Position numbers and translations under genes: made by a program
Shown: positions 35,648-46,631 of the stretch, piece after piece
Numbering within the stretch: position 1 is the first letter of the stretch
Layout: every line of letters begins with the position of its first letter
From: Polytrichum commune
Lineage: Eukaryota; Streptophyta; Polytrichopsida; Polytrichales; Polytrichaceae
Reading direction: 5' to 3'
Assembly: GCA_950295325.1 (NCBI GenBank)
Contig: OX485809.1
Span: forward strand, 21,528,144-21,592,143
DNA: 64,000 bases
Notes under the pieces: model-generated
Told to the model about the DNA's origin: nothing
Database searches by the model: none
The model's input: only the letters and a program-made list of their open reading frames with translations

Positions 35648-35692
35648 GGGTTAAGGGTTTAGGGTTTAGGGTTTAAGGTTTAAGGGGTTTAG
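35648..35692 (+). repeat. Telomere-like GGGTTTA block
   Basis: Several units of GGTTTAG/GGTTTAA, close to the plant telomere repeat TTTAGGG. A shorter similar block is at 34480-34503. Internal position and degeneration suggest an interstitial relic. Confidence 0.6.
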
Positions 35693-35789
35693 CATGAATG
35701 CAAGAACATTGAGTGAGCATTCTTACTTGGTTCAAGGACAATATAATTGGCATATTGTAGTTTGCGCTTGGGTCAAGATAGTGGTATTT

Positions 35790-36126
35790 GAGTTATCCTT
35801 TAATTCAACATGACTTTTGGTAGGGAGTTGGTTGTTTTGCTTACAAAACCTTCCATGTTTGGTAAGTTTTTGGTGCATGCGTGGAGGTGGTGTGGAGGTT
35901 TGAACAAAGAACATTACATATTTGGTTCATGGAGGGTCAAACTCATTTTGGCATGCCAAGAGGTGCTAAAATGAGTTTGACCCTCCATGAACCAATATAT
36001 AATGTTCTTTGTTCAAACCTCCACACCACCTCCACGCATGCACCAAAAACTTACCAAACATGGAAGGTTTTGTAAGCAAAACAACCAACTCCCTACCAAA
36101 AGTCATGTTGAATTAAAGGATAACTC
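35790..36126. repeat. Near-perfect inverted repeat, arms about 160 bp, 18-base loop
   Basis: The left arm 35790-35949 (GAGTTATCCTTTAATTCAAC ...) is matched by the right arm 35968-36126. I see only one substitution and one indel, around ACATTACATATTTGG versus its counterpart. Transcription would give a long hairpin RNA. It may be a recent MITE, a foldback duplication or a young hairpin-RNA locus; no coding potential is evident. Confidence 0.9.
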
Positions 36127-37214
36127 TATTATTTGATGTAAAGTGTAGACAACCAATCTCTGGTTATATTTGGTTATTAGATGCCTATATTTGAGTAGCA
36201 CGTGGTTTGGTGTGCTGTCTACAAAGTAAGAATCAATATTGTCGGCCCCATGCAATGGCTAAAATTATATGTGGATTTGGAAGTGCATGCAATAGGCCCA
36301 CATACTTCTACTCCAATCCATGAAAACAATGGTCTTCGCAATGGTGATTGTGATGTGGTCCTAGTCTCACTGCACATTTGAGAGGCCATAGAACCTGCTC
36401 CATCATTCTCATGTGATGAAAGATAGTGGATGTGATTAAGATATGTTTTTACAATATATTGGACTCGTGTTCAAATCACTTAATTATTCTAGATTTAATA
36501 GTCAACACGGTCGGAGATTCTATATGATCCTTTAATGAGCACAAGAATCTTTGCTTTGACATTGCATGAAGATATTCATACGAGCTCCACAAATCATAAG
36601 GAGAGTTGCTAAAACCTCAATTTAGGGTCTAACCATCTTGAGCTCAAGTCTCATAGTGTGTTTCATATCTTACAAGAAGTAGGGTAGTTGGAAAAAATAA
36701 CAATTTAAAGACTCATCTACCTAACATTACAATGGGTCATTCAACAATTGGTTACGCAACCGCAATAGTGAAATGCTTGCATAAAGTGCGAAGTGGCCAT
36801 TTTAAGAAAGGCTCATGGTAACACATCAAATAGCAATCTTGAGCCATATTGTTAAATTGGGAATACCAATCACCAAGAGAGTAGACCCTATACATATTCT
36901 ACATGCTCGCTCTACACAAAGCACTTCAAGGTGTGGGACCATTAAGCTTATGGTGAGTTTCCATGTAGGCTGCTCATCCATTAGATTTTAGAAAATATTG
37001 GGTTGGAGGGGTTTGTATGTAGTTAAGCATAAGCCGTCATCCAAACACATTATGGCAGTCCGCTAGAATGTGGGGGGCCATGGACACATGCCGCTAAATT
37101 TCCATGCATCCACTAAAAAATCTTTAACTTACACGTTTCGGACACCAAAGGATTGAAGACCCAATTTTAGCATGGAGGAGGTTACTAATGGGCCTAAATT
37201 CATAAGTTGGGAGT
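36127..37214. other. Gene-free stretch with family A repeat fragment
   Basis: Contains a family A copy at about 36460-36700 (GGACTCGTGTTCAAATCACT, AGTCAACACGGTC, ACGAGCTCCACAAAT). No gene was recognised. Confidence 0.45.
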
Positions 37215-37594
37215 AGCTACACTAAATATGATATTTAGTGCCACCAATGTTAATTGTCTTGCTCAATACCAATTGTAAACTATGGTAGTGTCACCAACAC
37301 TAGATGTTAAGTTAACATTATTTGTCATTCCTTGTAATATTTTTGGGAGATTAAAGATTTACAGTGTTGTAATTACCGTCACTAACCAAGTGATTTTTCA
37401 TCCAAATTTGAGTCATCCATGACAATATTTCATCACAAATGACTAACAAAAGAAGGTAGGGCTATGAACAATGGATGAACTCATCCATCATCAATGACAA
37501 TATTTGTTGACTTATTCACAAGAAGTGCCATCCAAAAAGTTACCATAGTGACATTAAGTATCATATGACACTGAATATCATGTTTAGTGTAGTT
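37215..37594. mobile_element. MITE family B, copy 1
   Basis: AGCTACACTAAATATGATAT at the left and the inverse of AACTACACTAAACATGATAT at the right form TIRs of about 26 bp. The interior (GTGTCACCAACACTA, CAAGTGATTTTTCATCCAAA) is shared with related sequences at 45062-45355, 51476-51880 and, inverted, about 52100-52430. No coding capacity. A target duplication was not clear. Confidence 0.65.
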
Positions 37595-40130
37595 GGCACA
37601 TGCGAACCCTACCCACTAGATTCCCTCTACATTTGGGCGGGTTTGTCCTTATTAATACTAGAATATGGCAGGCAAGGGGCCTACATGAAAACTCATCCTT
37701 TTATGAACTTGCAAAACACGAGCTTTTGCATAGAAAAATGGAGCTAAAATTCTATTTGGTCAAAGATTACAAATTATTGATGGTTGATTCCTTTATGTAG
37801 GGGTGAAGATCTCATACACTCCATATGTTGCATATTTGAAGGGGAGAAGCCAACTTCTATTTTGTGAGGATGGATCATGGGAACATGTGAATGACTGCTC
37901 TTTGGTTCAAATTCAACCTTCAACATACAATTGGAGATGTTGGTATTGACAACATGTCCCAACATTGTCTAGTGCTCTAACCATGTTTTAGGATTGCCAA
38001 GGTGAGATTTTACAAAGTAGGTATGCACACATTATCGTTATTTGCAAATTAGAGATGTTATTTCCATTTTAAACTCTCCCAACCCCTTCAAAATGCAACA
38101 TAGAGGGGGGACAATATCAACTCTTATATAATAAGAGAACCATTCCCCACTTATGTCATGATTTTGATTAATATGAAGTCATGGTTTCAAAAAAAAAATT
38201 TGGAACTCTTATGTATTGCAAGAAACTAGTTGTAACTCGTGCCATCCCAATATGTTGCACCCTTGCATATGAAATATGAAAACATTAAATGAAGTCCGCT
38301 TGTGATCTAAGCTGACCCCTTTGCTCATGTTCTTAGAATGATGGGACAAGGCCCTCACACCCACCAACTACAACTATGTTGTATATATAATTTACTTTTA
38401 CGTATTTTAGAATAGATCATAAGACCCAAAGCTTGAAGTGCTCATATAGAGTGAATGTGTGGAACACATAGATGTAAAGTGACACTCACATCATGAAATA
38501 TCACATAATTGGTGTGTGGGTTTAGATTTTAGTACAACTACTGAGTTTAAAACGTTTTTGGCCCTTGAGTTTGATTAGGTCAATGAGTTTTTGTGTGTCA
38601 TGAGATGTAAAATGGAACTCACATCATGAGTTTTTGTTTGTGATGCGATTTAAAATGACACTCACATCATGAGCATGAGTTCCTCCAAGTCTCTTTGGGG
38701 AGGGGACGTCATTACCCTTGCATTTTCCTCGGGCAGGCTTGGTTGCCCGGGTGATGTCAATGACGCCCAAGTACAACCGGTTGCTCCAGTAGCCACCCGT
38801 CAACGATGACGGGCGTACTCACCAACCGCGGGTGCAAGGGTACAACAACGAGAGCGAGGCTACGACGGCAAGAGCAAGGCTGCGACCGCGAGCACCATGC
38901 CGCGAAAGCCAAGCAACCGTGCATATTGTATTCCATACATAGGACTTATTAGGACCCCACGTGAAGTAATAAGTCCCAATTTTTATCCTTTCAACAACTA
39001 AGTTTGCACATATTGACCTTAAGTGAACTAAGACTTGGGACCCCTTTTGAACCAACCCTTAGTGAACCGCCCTCGTTCACATCGACTTAAAGTGCCGAAT
39101 TTATTTTTCTTTTCTTTCTTTATTCCCCGGCCCAAGGAAGATGGTGGTCCACCAAATTGTCCTATTAGTGTGGGTTACCATTTGGGGTTACGTATTGCTA
39201 GAACTTTTTACCGACATTATTATATTTTAACTAACTAGATTACATCATATTCTTTAGTGTGCGTACTAAATACTTGTGTCATTTGGGTAAAAAATTATAC
39301 TCTCTATAAAATATTATAGCAATGCGTAACTGCAAACAATAACCCCCACTAATTAGGCAAAATAGCGTAGTAAATACCATAAGCCTTGTAGTTGAATTTT
39401 AACATTGGCTAGGCATTTTTAAAATTTAAGATCATGACTGGTCATCTCTAGATTCCACCTATAAGAAGATAGAGCAATATTACTTTATAAGTTATCCATA
39501 AATCAGAATAAGGAAAACTTATTTGGAAATCAACGTCTAGAATTTGACAATGACTTAGTTGAAGAATGAGGTAAGTAAACCTAATTTGGTTACTTATCTT
39601 GATTGAAAATAATTATGTTTAAATGGTCTTTGGTTAAGTGTGTATCCAAGAATGGACACCAAGAAGACATGTGTTTGATAGATTTGGAAGAAAGGCATAA
39701 TGTTCCTCAATAAACCACACAATGTTTAATACTCTCAAACAATATTCTTTACTAAAATTGTCGGCACTACCCTCTCCACTGAGATTCTAGATTGAGGGGA
39801 CCTACCTACATGACCGATTAACAAGCACAAGAATATTCACTTGTTGGATTGTATAAACTTTGCCATTTAAATTATTGTTTTGAGGATGCCAGCCCTAATT
39901 ACGCCCTTAGCCTTAAACACTGAAATAAATTTGTTAATTAATTAAAACACAATTTCATTTCAACCTTGAACAGTCCTCATTTAAATCACCCTTTCATATA
40001 AATGATGACGTCAGCCCTAATTTCACTATATATATAATAACAAAAATTTGCAGTAGGACCCCCTTCCACGGATTTGGGGTACTCTTTTCCCTAAAAATAT
40101 ACATTTATAGTTTTCTCCGGACCAAATTAA
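37595..40130. other. Gene-free stretch with repeats
   Basis: Holds the inverted partner (38790-38950) of the repeat at 33890-34030, a family A copy at about 39610-39840, and AT-rich sequence. No coding gene was recognised. Confidence 0.45.
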
Positions 40131-40340
40131 GTGGTAATAGGATCCTTATGTTTCAATAAAATTTTGAAAAGCGAGCGGAGAAATTCACGAAAACATGACG
40201 CTCACCGCTCTACGCTCTACGCTCATGCTGTAACTTTCCCCGGAAATGCACGACATCACGAAACAATGGATTGTGAAGACGCTCGACATGTTAAGACGTT
40301 GGAGCTCGAACATCGATGGATCACATCTACCGAATAATAT
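40131..40340 (+). pseudogene. C-terminal piece of a Harbinger Myb-like accessory protein
   Basis: At 40248-40340 the plus strand reads GNARHHETMDCEDARHVKTL then ELEHRW and soon a stop. It continues, in protein terms, the GEVRGNAR end of the relic at 19.3-19.9 kb. Directly upstream is GCTCTACGCTCTACGCTC, the inverse of the GAGCGTAGAGC repeat that interrupts the other relic. It lies 1 kb from the Harbinger transposase pseudogene, so it is probably part of that element. Confidence 0.4.
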
Positions 40341-40995
40341 TTATACTACAAGAGAATGTGCGACAATAATTCTACGTTGTTTTCTGGAATTTGAATTTTT
40401 TTACTTTTAAAAAAAAATTGTTTCAACATAGTCGCAGTTCTCTAGCACTCAGACATTCATATGAACTCCCAAAAATGAGTTCTTGGTATCTATGGATAGC
40501 TAATGAAGCCTTCTATAAAAATATGCAATAATATTTTTATTGCAAGAGAATGTGCGACCATAATTCTATGTTGTTTGCTGGAATCTGCATTTTTTCACTT
40601 TTTTTTAAAATTGTTTCGACATAGTCGCGGTGTTTTGGCTCTCAGAAATTCATATGAACTCCAAAAAATGAGTTCTTGATGTGCATGGATAGCTAATGAA
40701 GTCTTCTACGAGATTATGCAATTATATTTATACTCCAAGAGAATGTGCGACTGCAAATTTAAGTTGTTAGCTGGAATCTGCATTTTTTCACTTTTTTAAA
40801 GAAATGTTTTGACGTATTCTCGGTTTTTGGCTGTCAAAAATTCATATAAGCTCTGAAAAATGAAATCTTGGTGTCCACAGATAAGTAATGAAGTCTTCAA
40901 TACAAATATGCAATAATATTTATATTACAAGATAATCTGCGACCGCAATTTTTGCTGTTCGCTGGAATCTGCGTTTTTTCACTTTTTCAATAATG
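40335..40995 (+). repeat. Diverged tandem repeat, about 3.4 units of about 190 bp
   Basis: Units are recognised by 'ACAAGAGAATGTGCGAC' (about 40348, 40543, 40733, 40927 with changes), followed by GCTGGAATCTGCATTTTTTC and ATTCATATGAACTCC. It lies between the accessory-protein piece and the transposase of the Harbinger relic. Confidence 0.75.
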
Positions 40996-41366
40996 AGTGT
41001 TCAATAGCAATGAATTTTCATTTTATATACATGATTACATATAAGTAACAAAATTCAAATCCATATTTATTTATTTATTCATTGAAGCATGTAATTTTAA
41101 AAAGATACATATATTTTGCAATTGCTAATTGCAATTGTCCGGCTTCATCTTTTGGTACGGTGCGGTCTACAATCTCGGTATATCCTTTATCATGGTGATC
41201 CCAAATAACTAAACGTTCATCAATGATGTTATTCTAATCTATAACAATGTTGTATAAAATATAATATACTATAATAAGTGAAAGTATATTTTGAAGGTCT
41301 ACATGTATCATTGGTGTTTTTAGGATTCTCCAAACTCCTTTCAAAATACCAAATGCACGTTCTACA

Positions 41367-41457
41367 AGAAAGAGAAACTACGGTCTCCGGAGGAGACCGA
41401 AGTGAATTAAGTGTCTGTTCAATCCACCCCCAATCCGATGCCCACAGGACAAAGGGT
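41367..41457. mobile_element. 91-bp insertion with 10-bp target duplication in the Harbinger transposase
   Basis: The direct repeat ACGTTCTACA occurs at 41357-41366 and 41458-41467. Removing the insert plus one repeat joins HLSTRTCVER to AFGILKGVWR in frame, so the insertion history is secure. The insert has a small palindrome CGGTCTCC-GGAGGAGACCG but no clear TIR. A 9-10-bp duplication would fit a MULE-type MITE or a repair-filler event; the class is open. Confidence 0.75.
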
Positions 41458-42323
41458 ACGTTCTACACATGTACGTGTGCTCAAATGTTTGAAGTTGTTC
41501 GATTGAAACATAAGTGACAAACGTTGTCCCGACCGTGGGACAGACATATTTTTGCTTGCCGTGTATCCCGCATCGCCTATAATAAATTCATGAATATCTA
41601 CACATTGAATGTCGATTGTAGTTCCATTCAGTCTTTCATCATTGGTAACAAGTAATTGATGATTGGAGCAAGAAAAAACACGACTATCGTGTACGGAACC
41701 CGGAAACCCGGCAAAAATATCAATGAATCTGGATTTAAAATCTACAATTGGTTGTAAAATCATACTATAATTGTGATCTCTATCAAACCAATCAACACTA
41801 TTAATATCAAAAGGTTCATCTAAGAGAATATGAGTGCAATCAATTGTACCACAACATTGTGGAATATCATAAATGTTTTGAAATTCAAGTTTTACATTGA
41901 CCAACTCTTCATCGGCTACTTTAAATGTAAAGGTATTGCGGCGATCAAAAGAGATTTCACAAACCTTTTGGAAGTCTTCACACTTGTACATGCCGCAACT
42001 CCAAACACCTCATCCACGTAGTAATGTGAATATCCGGTCGCTAGTCGACACAAAGCTATAGCAACTTGCTTAAGAATAGTCATCCACCTCCCAATAACGG
42101 TTCTTAAACATGGAGGCAGATTTCTCTCCATGTGTACCCCGACAATGTTACAAATATAATCAAAATTTTCAACAGAAACTCAAAAAAAACTCTTAAATCT
42201 CTCTGGATCGTCTCACATTATGAGATCTAAATAATGATCCCACCAATGCAAGGACCTTGGCTTGATATACCATGGCCCATATGAAACTCCCAACATTTCC
42301 ACCTTACGAATACATTCTATATA

Positions 42324-43290
42324 TGTCGCGCACCTGTCCATGAGGAATGCCCAAAACACCATGGGCACAAGGGGGACCCCGGAGTGACACCGGGACTTGT
42401 GGTGCCGTTAGTGAGAGGGCCCAAGTGATCCTAGTGTGGGTGAGGGCCCCGGGCGTTGGGAACGCCTCCCACCCACGGAGACTAGGAGGCACAAGGGTAA
42501 GGCCATAAGCTATGCGTAGCTCATGGCGTGGTGATTCTAGAATGCTCAAGAACACCTCAATCGGAGGTGTGAGCTAGGAGTTATGGCCATTTGAGTGGGG
42601 CGTTGTCCCGGGACAACGCCCTGGTACAGCAGTGCCTGGGAGAGATTCCCGGGACTCCCAAGGTTCAAGCAGGCATAACTTCCTCATTACTTGCGTGAAT
42701 GGGGCAAGTGAGGAGTCTATCGGCAATTACGTGAAGCGCAGATGAAGATGAAGTGGTCGCTTGGTAGCATCAGACATCATACAAGGAAGTTATGATGGTA
42801 TGAAGTAGTTGGGGGCTTCTAGGCCCAGCGGCTAAGGGAAAATGTCTACTTGGCCCCAACTCTTGGTAGAGAGACAAGAGGTTTCTTGACGGTGGGATAG
42901 GGGCCCCGCATAGAGTCCTAGAGGCTTATATGGGTGACGTGGTGTGGCCTCACCCACCCGAGGCCGAACGGCACGGCCTCCATGGGCATTGGCCCAATGT
43001 GAGGCCATAGTTGCCTAGTCGGGTTGTTGTAGTGTTGCTCCGGCAACGCGATGATCAACATGGGATTGGACTTCCATGGGCGGAAGTCCACATCTAGGAA
43101 TGGATTACCGATTAAGGGGTGAGTCTCGAAAGTAAAGTAGGAGGGTTGGTTCCCCTCCTATGAACTATAAGATCCGGGGTAGGAGGAGTTAATTATTAGC
43201 ATGGCGGAATGCCAATGGTTAGCGCTCGTAACCTTTGCTAGAATTGAAAATTGGCAAGATTGTCAAAGGGGGCTAGCAAGGGTTGCGACA
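42324..43290. mobile_element. Solo LTR, copy 2 (967 bp), inserted in the Harbinger transposase
   Basis: Same TGTCGC...GCGACA ends as copy 1 and highly similar along its length. It is flanked by the 5-bp direct repeat ATATA (42319-42323 and 43291-43295). It splits the Harbinger transposase frame. Confidence 0.9.
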
Positions 43291-43499
43291 ATATATGTAA
43301 GATAGATCATTGAATCCGTATCAATGTGTTGTTGACAAATGACATCAAATTTTGTTTTCCGTTTTTTTGCTATAATTCTTCTCTCCTTGACAACTCTACG
43401 AAGTACATCATTCGTAGCAACTTGCAATGTTGTAGCAACTATGGATATGACAGCACTAGAAGTCAAGAGTATCAAACTTTTTTCTTGCATCATGCATTC

Positions 43500-44496
43500 T
43501 TTGTGTATTCAAACCCTAGTTGTGAGAGGAAATGAAAAGGAAAGAAGAAAGTGAAGATAAGTGTATGTTATATCATTGGATTTTTTATTGGGAACTTAAG
43601 TGAATCCATGGGAACGTGTATTTTATGATTTTTTTAGAAACTAAATTTCAACATTTTATTTTATTTTATTTTATTTATATAATATAAATATTTAAAATAT
43701 TATTTTGGTATCATTTAGGTATTATAGTTAAATTCTATTAAAATAAACACATAATTATATCATTTTATGTAGTAGTTATATTGATAATTAAATTATCAAT
43801 TAGGGGTATAAACTTAAAAAATCTCTACGTATCAGTACATGTAATGTTGACAGCCACTCGCCTCACACTAATTATCCAGACAACAATCCGGCAATGAGTA
43901 GGCCATTTAAAGTTTACTTACCAAAACCGGGGGCACTTGGATATAGTCCATATTCTTGCATTTAATTAAAAAATATTACTGTAACTTGAAATTTAGAATG
44001 TAATCAACATTAATAAAAATGGTCGACATTCTTTGATTAATTATGATTTTAAATTCATCAATGTCTGGCCCATGTTACGTGTCAGGTTCAATAAAAAAAT
44101 GTATCAAAAATAACTCATAAAAAATGTAGAATGATGATTGAACTAAAATAATAATATATATAAATATTTACATATTTCCATAGATGATAGTAGTACCTAC
44201 CTTCGCATATCAACAACATATAATTTGAAATTCATTTAATAAATGTATGGAAATTGATGTGCAAATCAAATATGAAAAGTTAAATGAGGATGACCTCCAT
44301 TGCTGGTCACCTTCATAAAGTGTCATGTCTTATCATTCACCAAATTTAGTTAGAATGTAGGAAATCCCAATAAACCGGCACCCCACATAGAAGTACCCTT
44401 CCAAAAAACGGGTGACATCACCCAATGTTTGGATGATGTCACCCGTTTCTCACCCATCGAAAAAACGGATCGGGACCGGTACATGGAACTTGGCCC
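43500..44496. other. Gene-free AT-rich stretch
   Basis: AT-rich sequence with (TTTTA)n near 43655-43675. The last 100 bases (about 44395-44495) contain an inverted GATGACATCACCC...GGGTGATGTCATC-like pair and the repeat shared with 13905-13940. No gene was recognised. Confidence 0.45.
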
Positions 44497-44499
44497 TAA

Positions 44500-45060
44500 G
44501 GGGCACTTTATATTAGGGCCCATTTCTAGGGCCCATTTCCAAACCCTAGGCATCAACCAATCAGAGTGCTTAGATTGTCCAAATGGGCCCTAATATGGGC
44601 CCAAGTGCTTTATATTGAGAGTCGGCCCACTTCTCCTAAAGCTTGCCTGGCCAGTGACATGGCGGCGTTTTGGAGGGAAAATTTTGGGCCGAAGGCAAAA
44701 AAATGGGTCGAGGGTTTATGGAGACCCACTTTGCACCTACGGCCCACTTCACCCAACTTCCGTCATATAGTCATTTATGACTTTATGACTTTAGTTCAAG
44801 CAAGGGCATAATTCATTTAAGCCCAAGTGGGCCGTGGATTGGGCCTTACAATATAAAGTCCCTAGGCCCATTTGGAAGGCCCACTTTAAAGTAGAATTTC
44901 CAATTTGGGCCCTACAAGTGGGCCTATGGACTTTATATTGCAAGGCCCACTCAACGGCCCACTTTGTAAAGTAGGGCTAAAGTTAAGGCCCACTTCAAGA
45001 CCAAGTGGGCTCAACTCCAAATGGGCCGGCTGCAAAATGGGCCCTAATATAAAGTGCCCC
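44500..45060. mobile_element. Tourist-like MITE (561 bp)
   Basis: The left end GGGGCACTTTATATTAGGGC and the inverse of the right end are identical over 26 bp. The flanks are TAA on both sides (44497-44499 and 45061-45063), the PIF/Harbinger duplication. The interior is rich in GGGCCCA/GTGGGC motifs and has no conserved coding sequence. Confidence 0.88.
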
Positions 45061-45061
45061 T

Positions 45062-45355
45062 AAATATGGTATTTAATTGTCTTGCTCAATACTAATTGTA
45101 AAACCGTGGTGTAGTGTCACCGGCACTAAATGTTAACCCAACATTATTTGTCACTCCTTGTAATTTTTTTTTGGGGGGGATTATATATTTATAGTGTTAC
45201 AATTATTGTCACTTACCAAGTGATTTTTCATCCAAATTTCAATCATCCGTGACACAATTTCATCACAAGTTGATGACAAGAGAGGTAGGGTTTTGGCCAA
45301 TGGATGAACTCATCCATCATCCATGACAATATTTGTATCATGTTTAGTGTAGCTA
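45062..45355. mobile_element. MITE family B, copy 2 (left end missing)
   Basis: Shares with copy 1 the interior GTGTCACCGGCACTAAATGT, CAAGTGATTTTTCATCCAAA, ATGGATGAACTCATCCATCA and the right end CATGTTTAGTGTAGCTAC. It abuts the Tourist-like MITE on its left side, where its own end is lost or displaced. Confidence 0.6.
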
Positions 45356-46631
45356 CTACCATCTCCTCAAACCCGAGCCCAACTACTAACTTCCTCCTCC
45401 AGGTTAATACCTCTTCTTCCTTCGAAACCAAGACTGTATTCAATCATTTGGTGGTCGGCACTTGTAGGTTAAAGATTCTTTAGTTGGGTACATGGATGTC
45501 TAGCAGCATGTGTTCACAACCTTCCACATTCTAGTGGCATGTCATAATGTGGTTGGATGGTTGCTTGTGCTTAACTACATGTAGATACCTGCGACTCATT
45601 ATTTTCTAGAATCTAGGGGGCGAGTGGCCAACATTGAAACTCACCCTAAGCATGGTATTCATAACAATATGGCTCAACTTTATGTTTTGTAGGTGACCCC
45701 TCATTTGAAATGTGTTGCAATATGCTTTGCCTCATCTACTTAATCACATTTGATTTATAAGGCCTTGGTAGTTGTAGCGTGGTCATGTATTTGGATATTG
45801 CTTCTGCATTGATGTGGATATTCATCATCGTCACTAGCAATAGTGGAAAAGTTTGACTTTAGTTTTCAATACCTTATGTGGACATGATAGTAGAGACATA
45901 ACATTACTTGGTTGATGAGTTGGGTTCAGTTGCCTTGATTTCATATTCAATATGAAGCAATGGGATTCCAAGATTTGCCAGCAGGAGTCTTTATTTTGAT
46001 TTTATTATTGGGCCCATGAACACATCTCATTAGTTGAGTAATGTTATGGACCGAAGCAAAAAACTATATATAATATCTTGAAGGCCATCCAATCATCTTT
46101 GCCACATGTTTGCTTTTGTGGGACTTGTGTTGTGCGCATGGAAAGTGGTTCCATTCTTTTCCAAGTTTGCAGATCAGTCTGATGATATTGTTCACAAATA
46201 TGTTAGATCTAACAAATTGGAAATTATCCAAGATGGGCTTCTTATCCTCTTGTGGCCTTTGATACATATTTCCCTAATTCAAGATTATGTTAACCCTTAA
46301 GTGCTCATGCATCTTGAAATGGGTTGCCACCTAATATTTTGATGGAGTTTGCGACCCACTAGGTGGCAATTTACGTGGATGGAAGGTATCTACTTGGTGT
46401 AGGGTGGTTCCCACTACCATGTGGACCCAAGTAACATATAAAAAATTTATACTCCAAGTAGGAATTTTGTTAGGTTGGCATTTTTCTTGTTTTGGGGGGT
46501 GGTCCCATGAGTTGCTCATGTGTAGGAGCCAAATTTAGAGCCAATATACTTCACATATGATGCCCAATTTGGGGGGAAGGGGGGGGGGGGGGAATCCCCT
46601 CAAAACAAGGTTGTGCACAACTTGACGGAGA
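45356..46631. other. Gene-free stretch
   Basis: No gene was recognised. The short open frames here have no family resemblance, and a G-rich run lies near 46571-46592. Confidence 0.4.

Larger units (their letters stand above)
33202..35789. other. Gene-free stretch with dispersed repeats, C19 run and telomere-like motifs
   Basis: No gene was recognised. The segment 33890-34030 (GGAATACAATATGCACGG then a Leu-Ala codon-like GC-rich part CTCGCCCTCGCC) recurs inverted at 38790-38950. A C-run of 19 lies at 34823-34841. TTTAGGG-like repeats occur near 34480-34503 and 35648-35692. Confidence 0.5.
41280..43493 (-). pseudogene. PIF/Harbinger transposase, interrupted by a solo LTR and a 91-bp insertion
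   Basis: Read on the minus strand, an N-terminal part (43493-43296) is followed by the solo LTR. Then come SYGPWYIKPRSLHWWDHYLD, VSVENFDYICNIVGVHMERN and the core: CGTIDCTHI (first Asp), AGFPGSVHDSRVFS (second Asp) and FIIGDAGYT. The conserved VERAFGILKGVWRIL is regained only if the insertion at 41367-41457 is removed. Other defects are TGA at 42213-42215, TGA at 42180-42182 and a frameshift near 41920-41990. The normal role is cut-and-paste transposition with 3-bp TWA duplications. This copy is dead. Element ends were not located. Confidence 0.8.

Noticed and set aside
34480-35692. Chromosome end
   Set aside because: TTTAGGG-like units are few, degenerate and flanked on both sides by ordinary sequence, so this is an interstitial relic.
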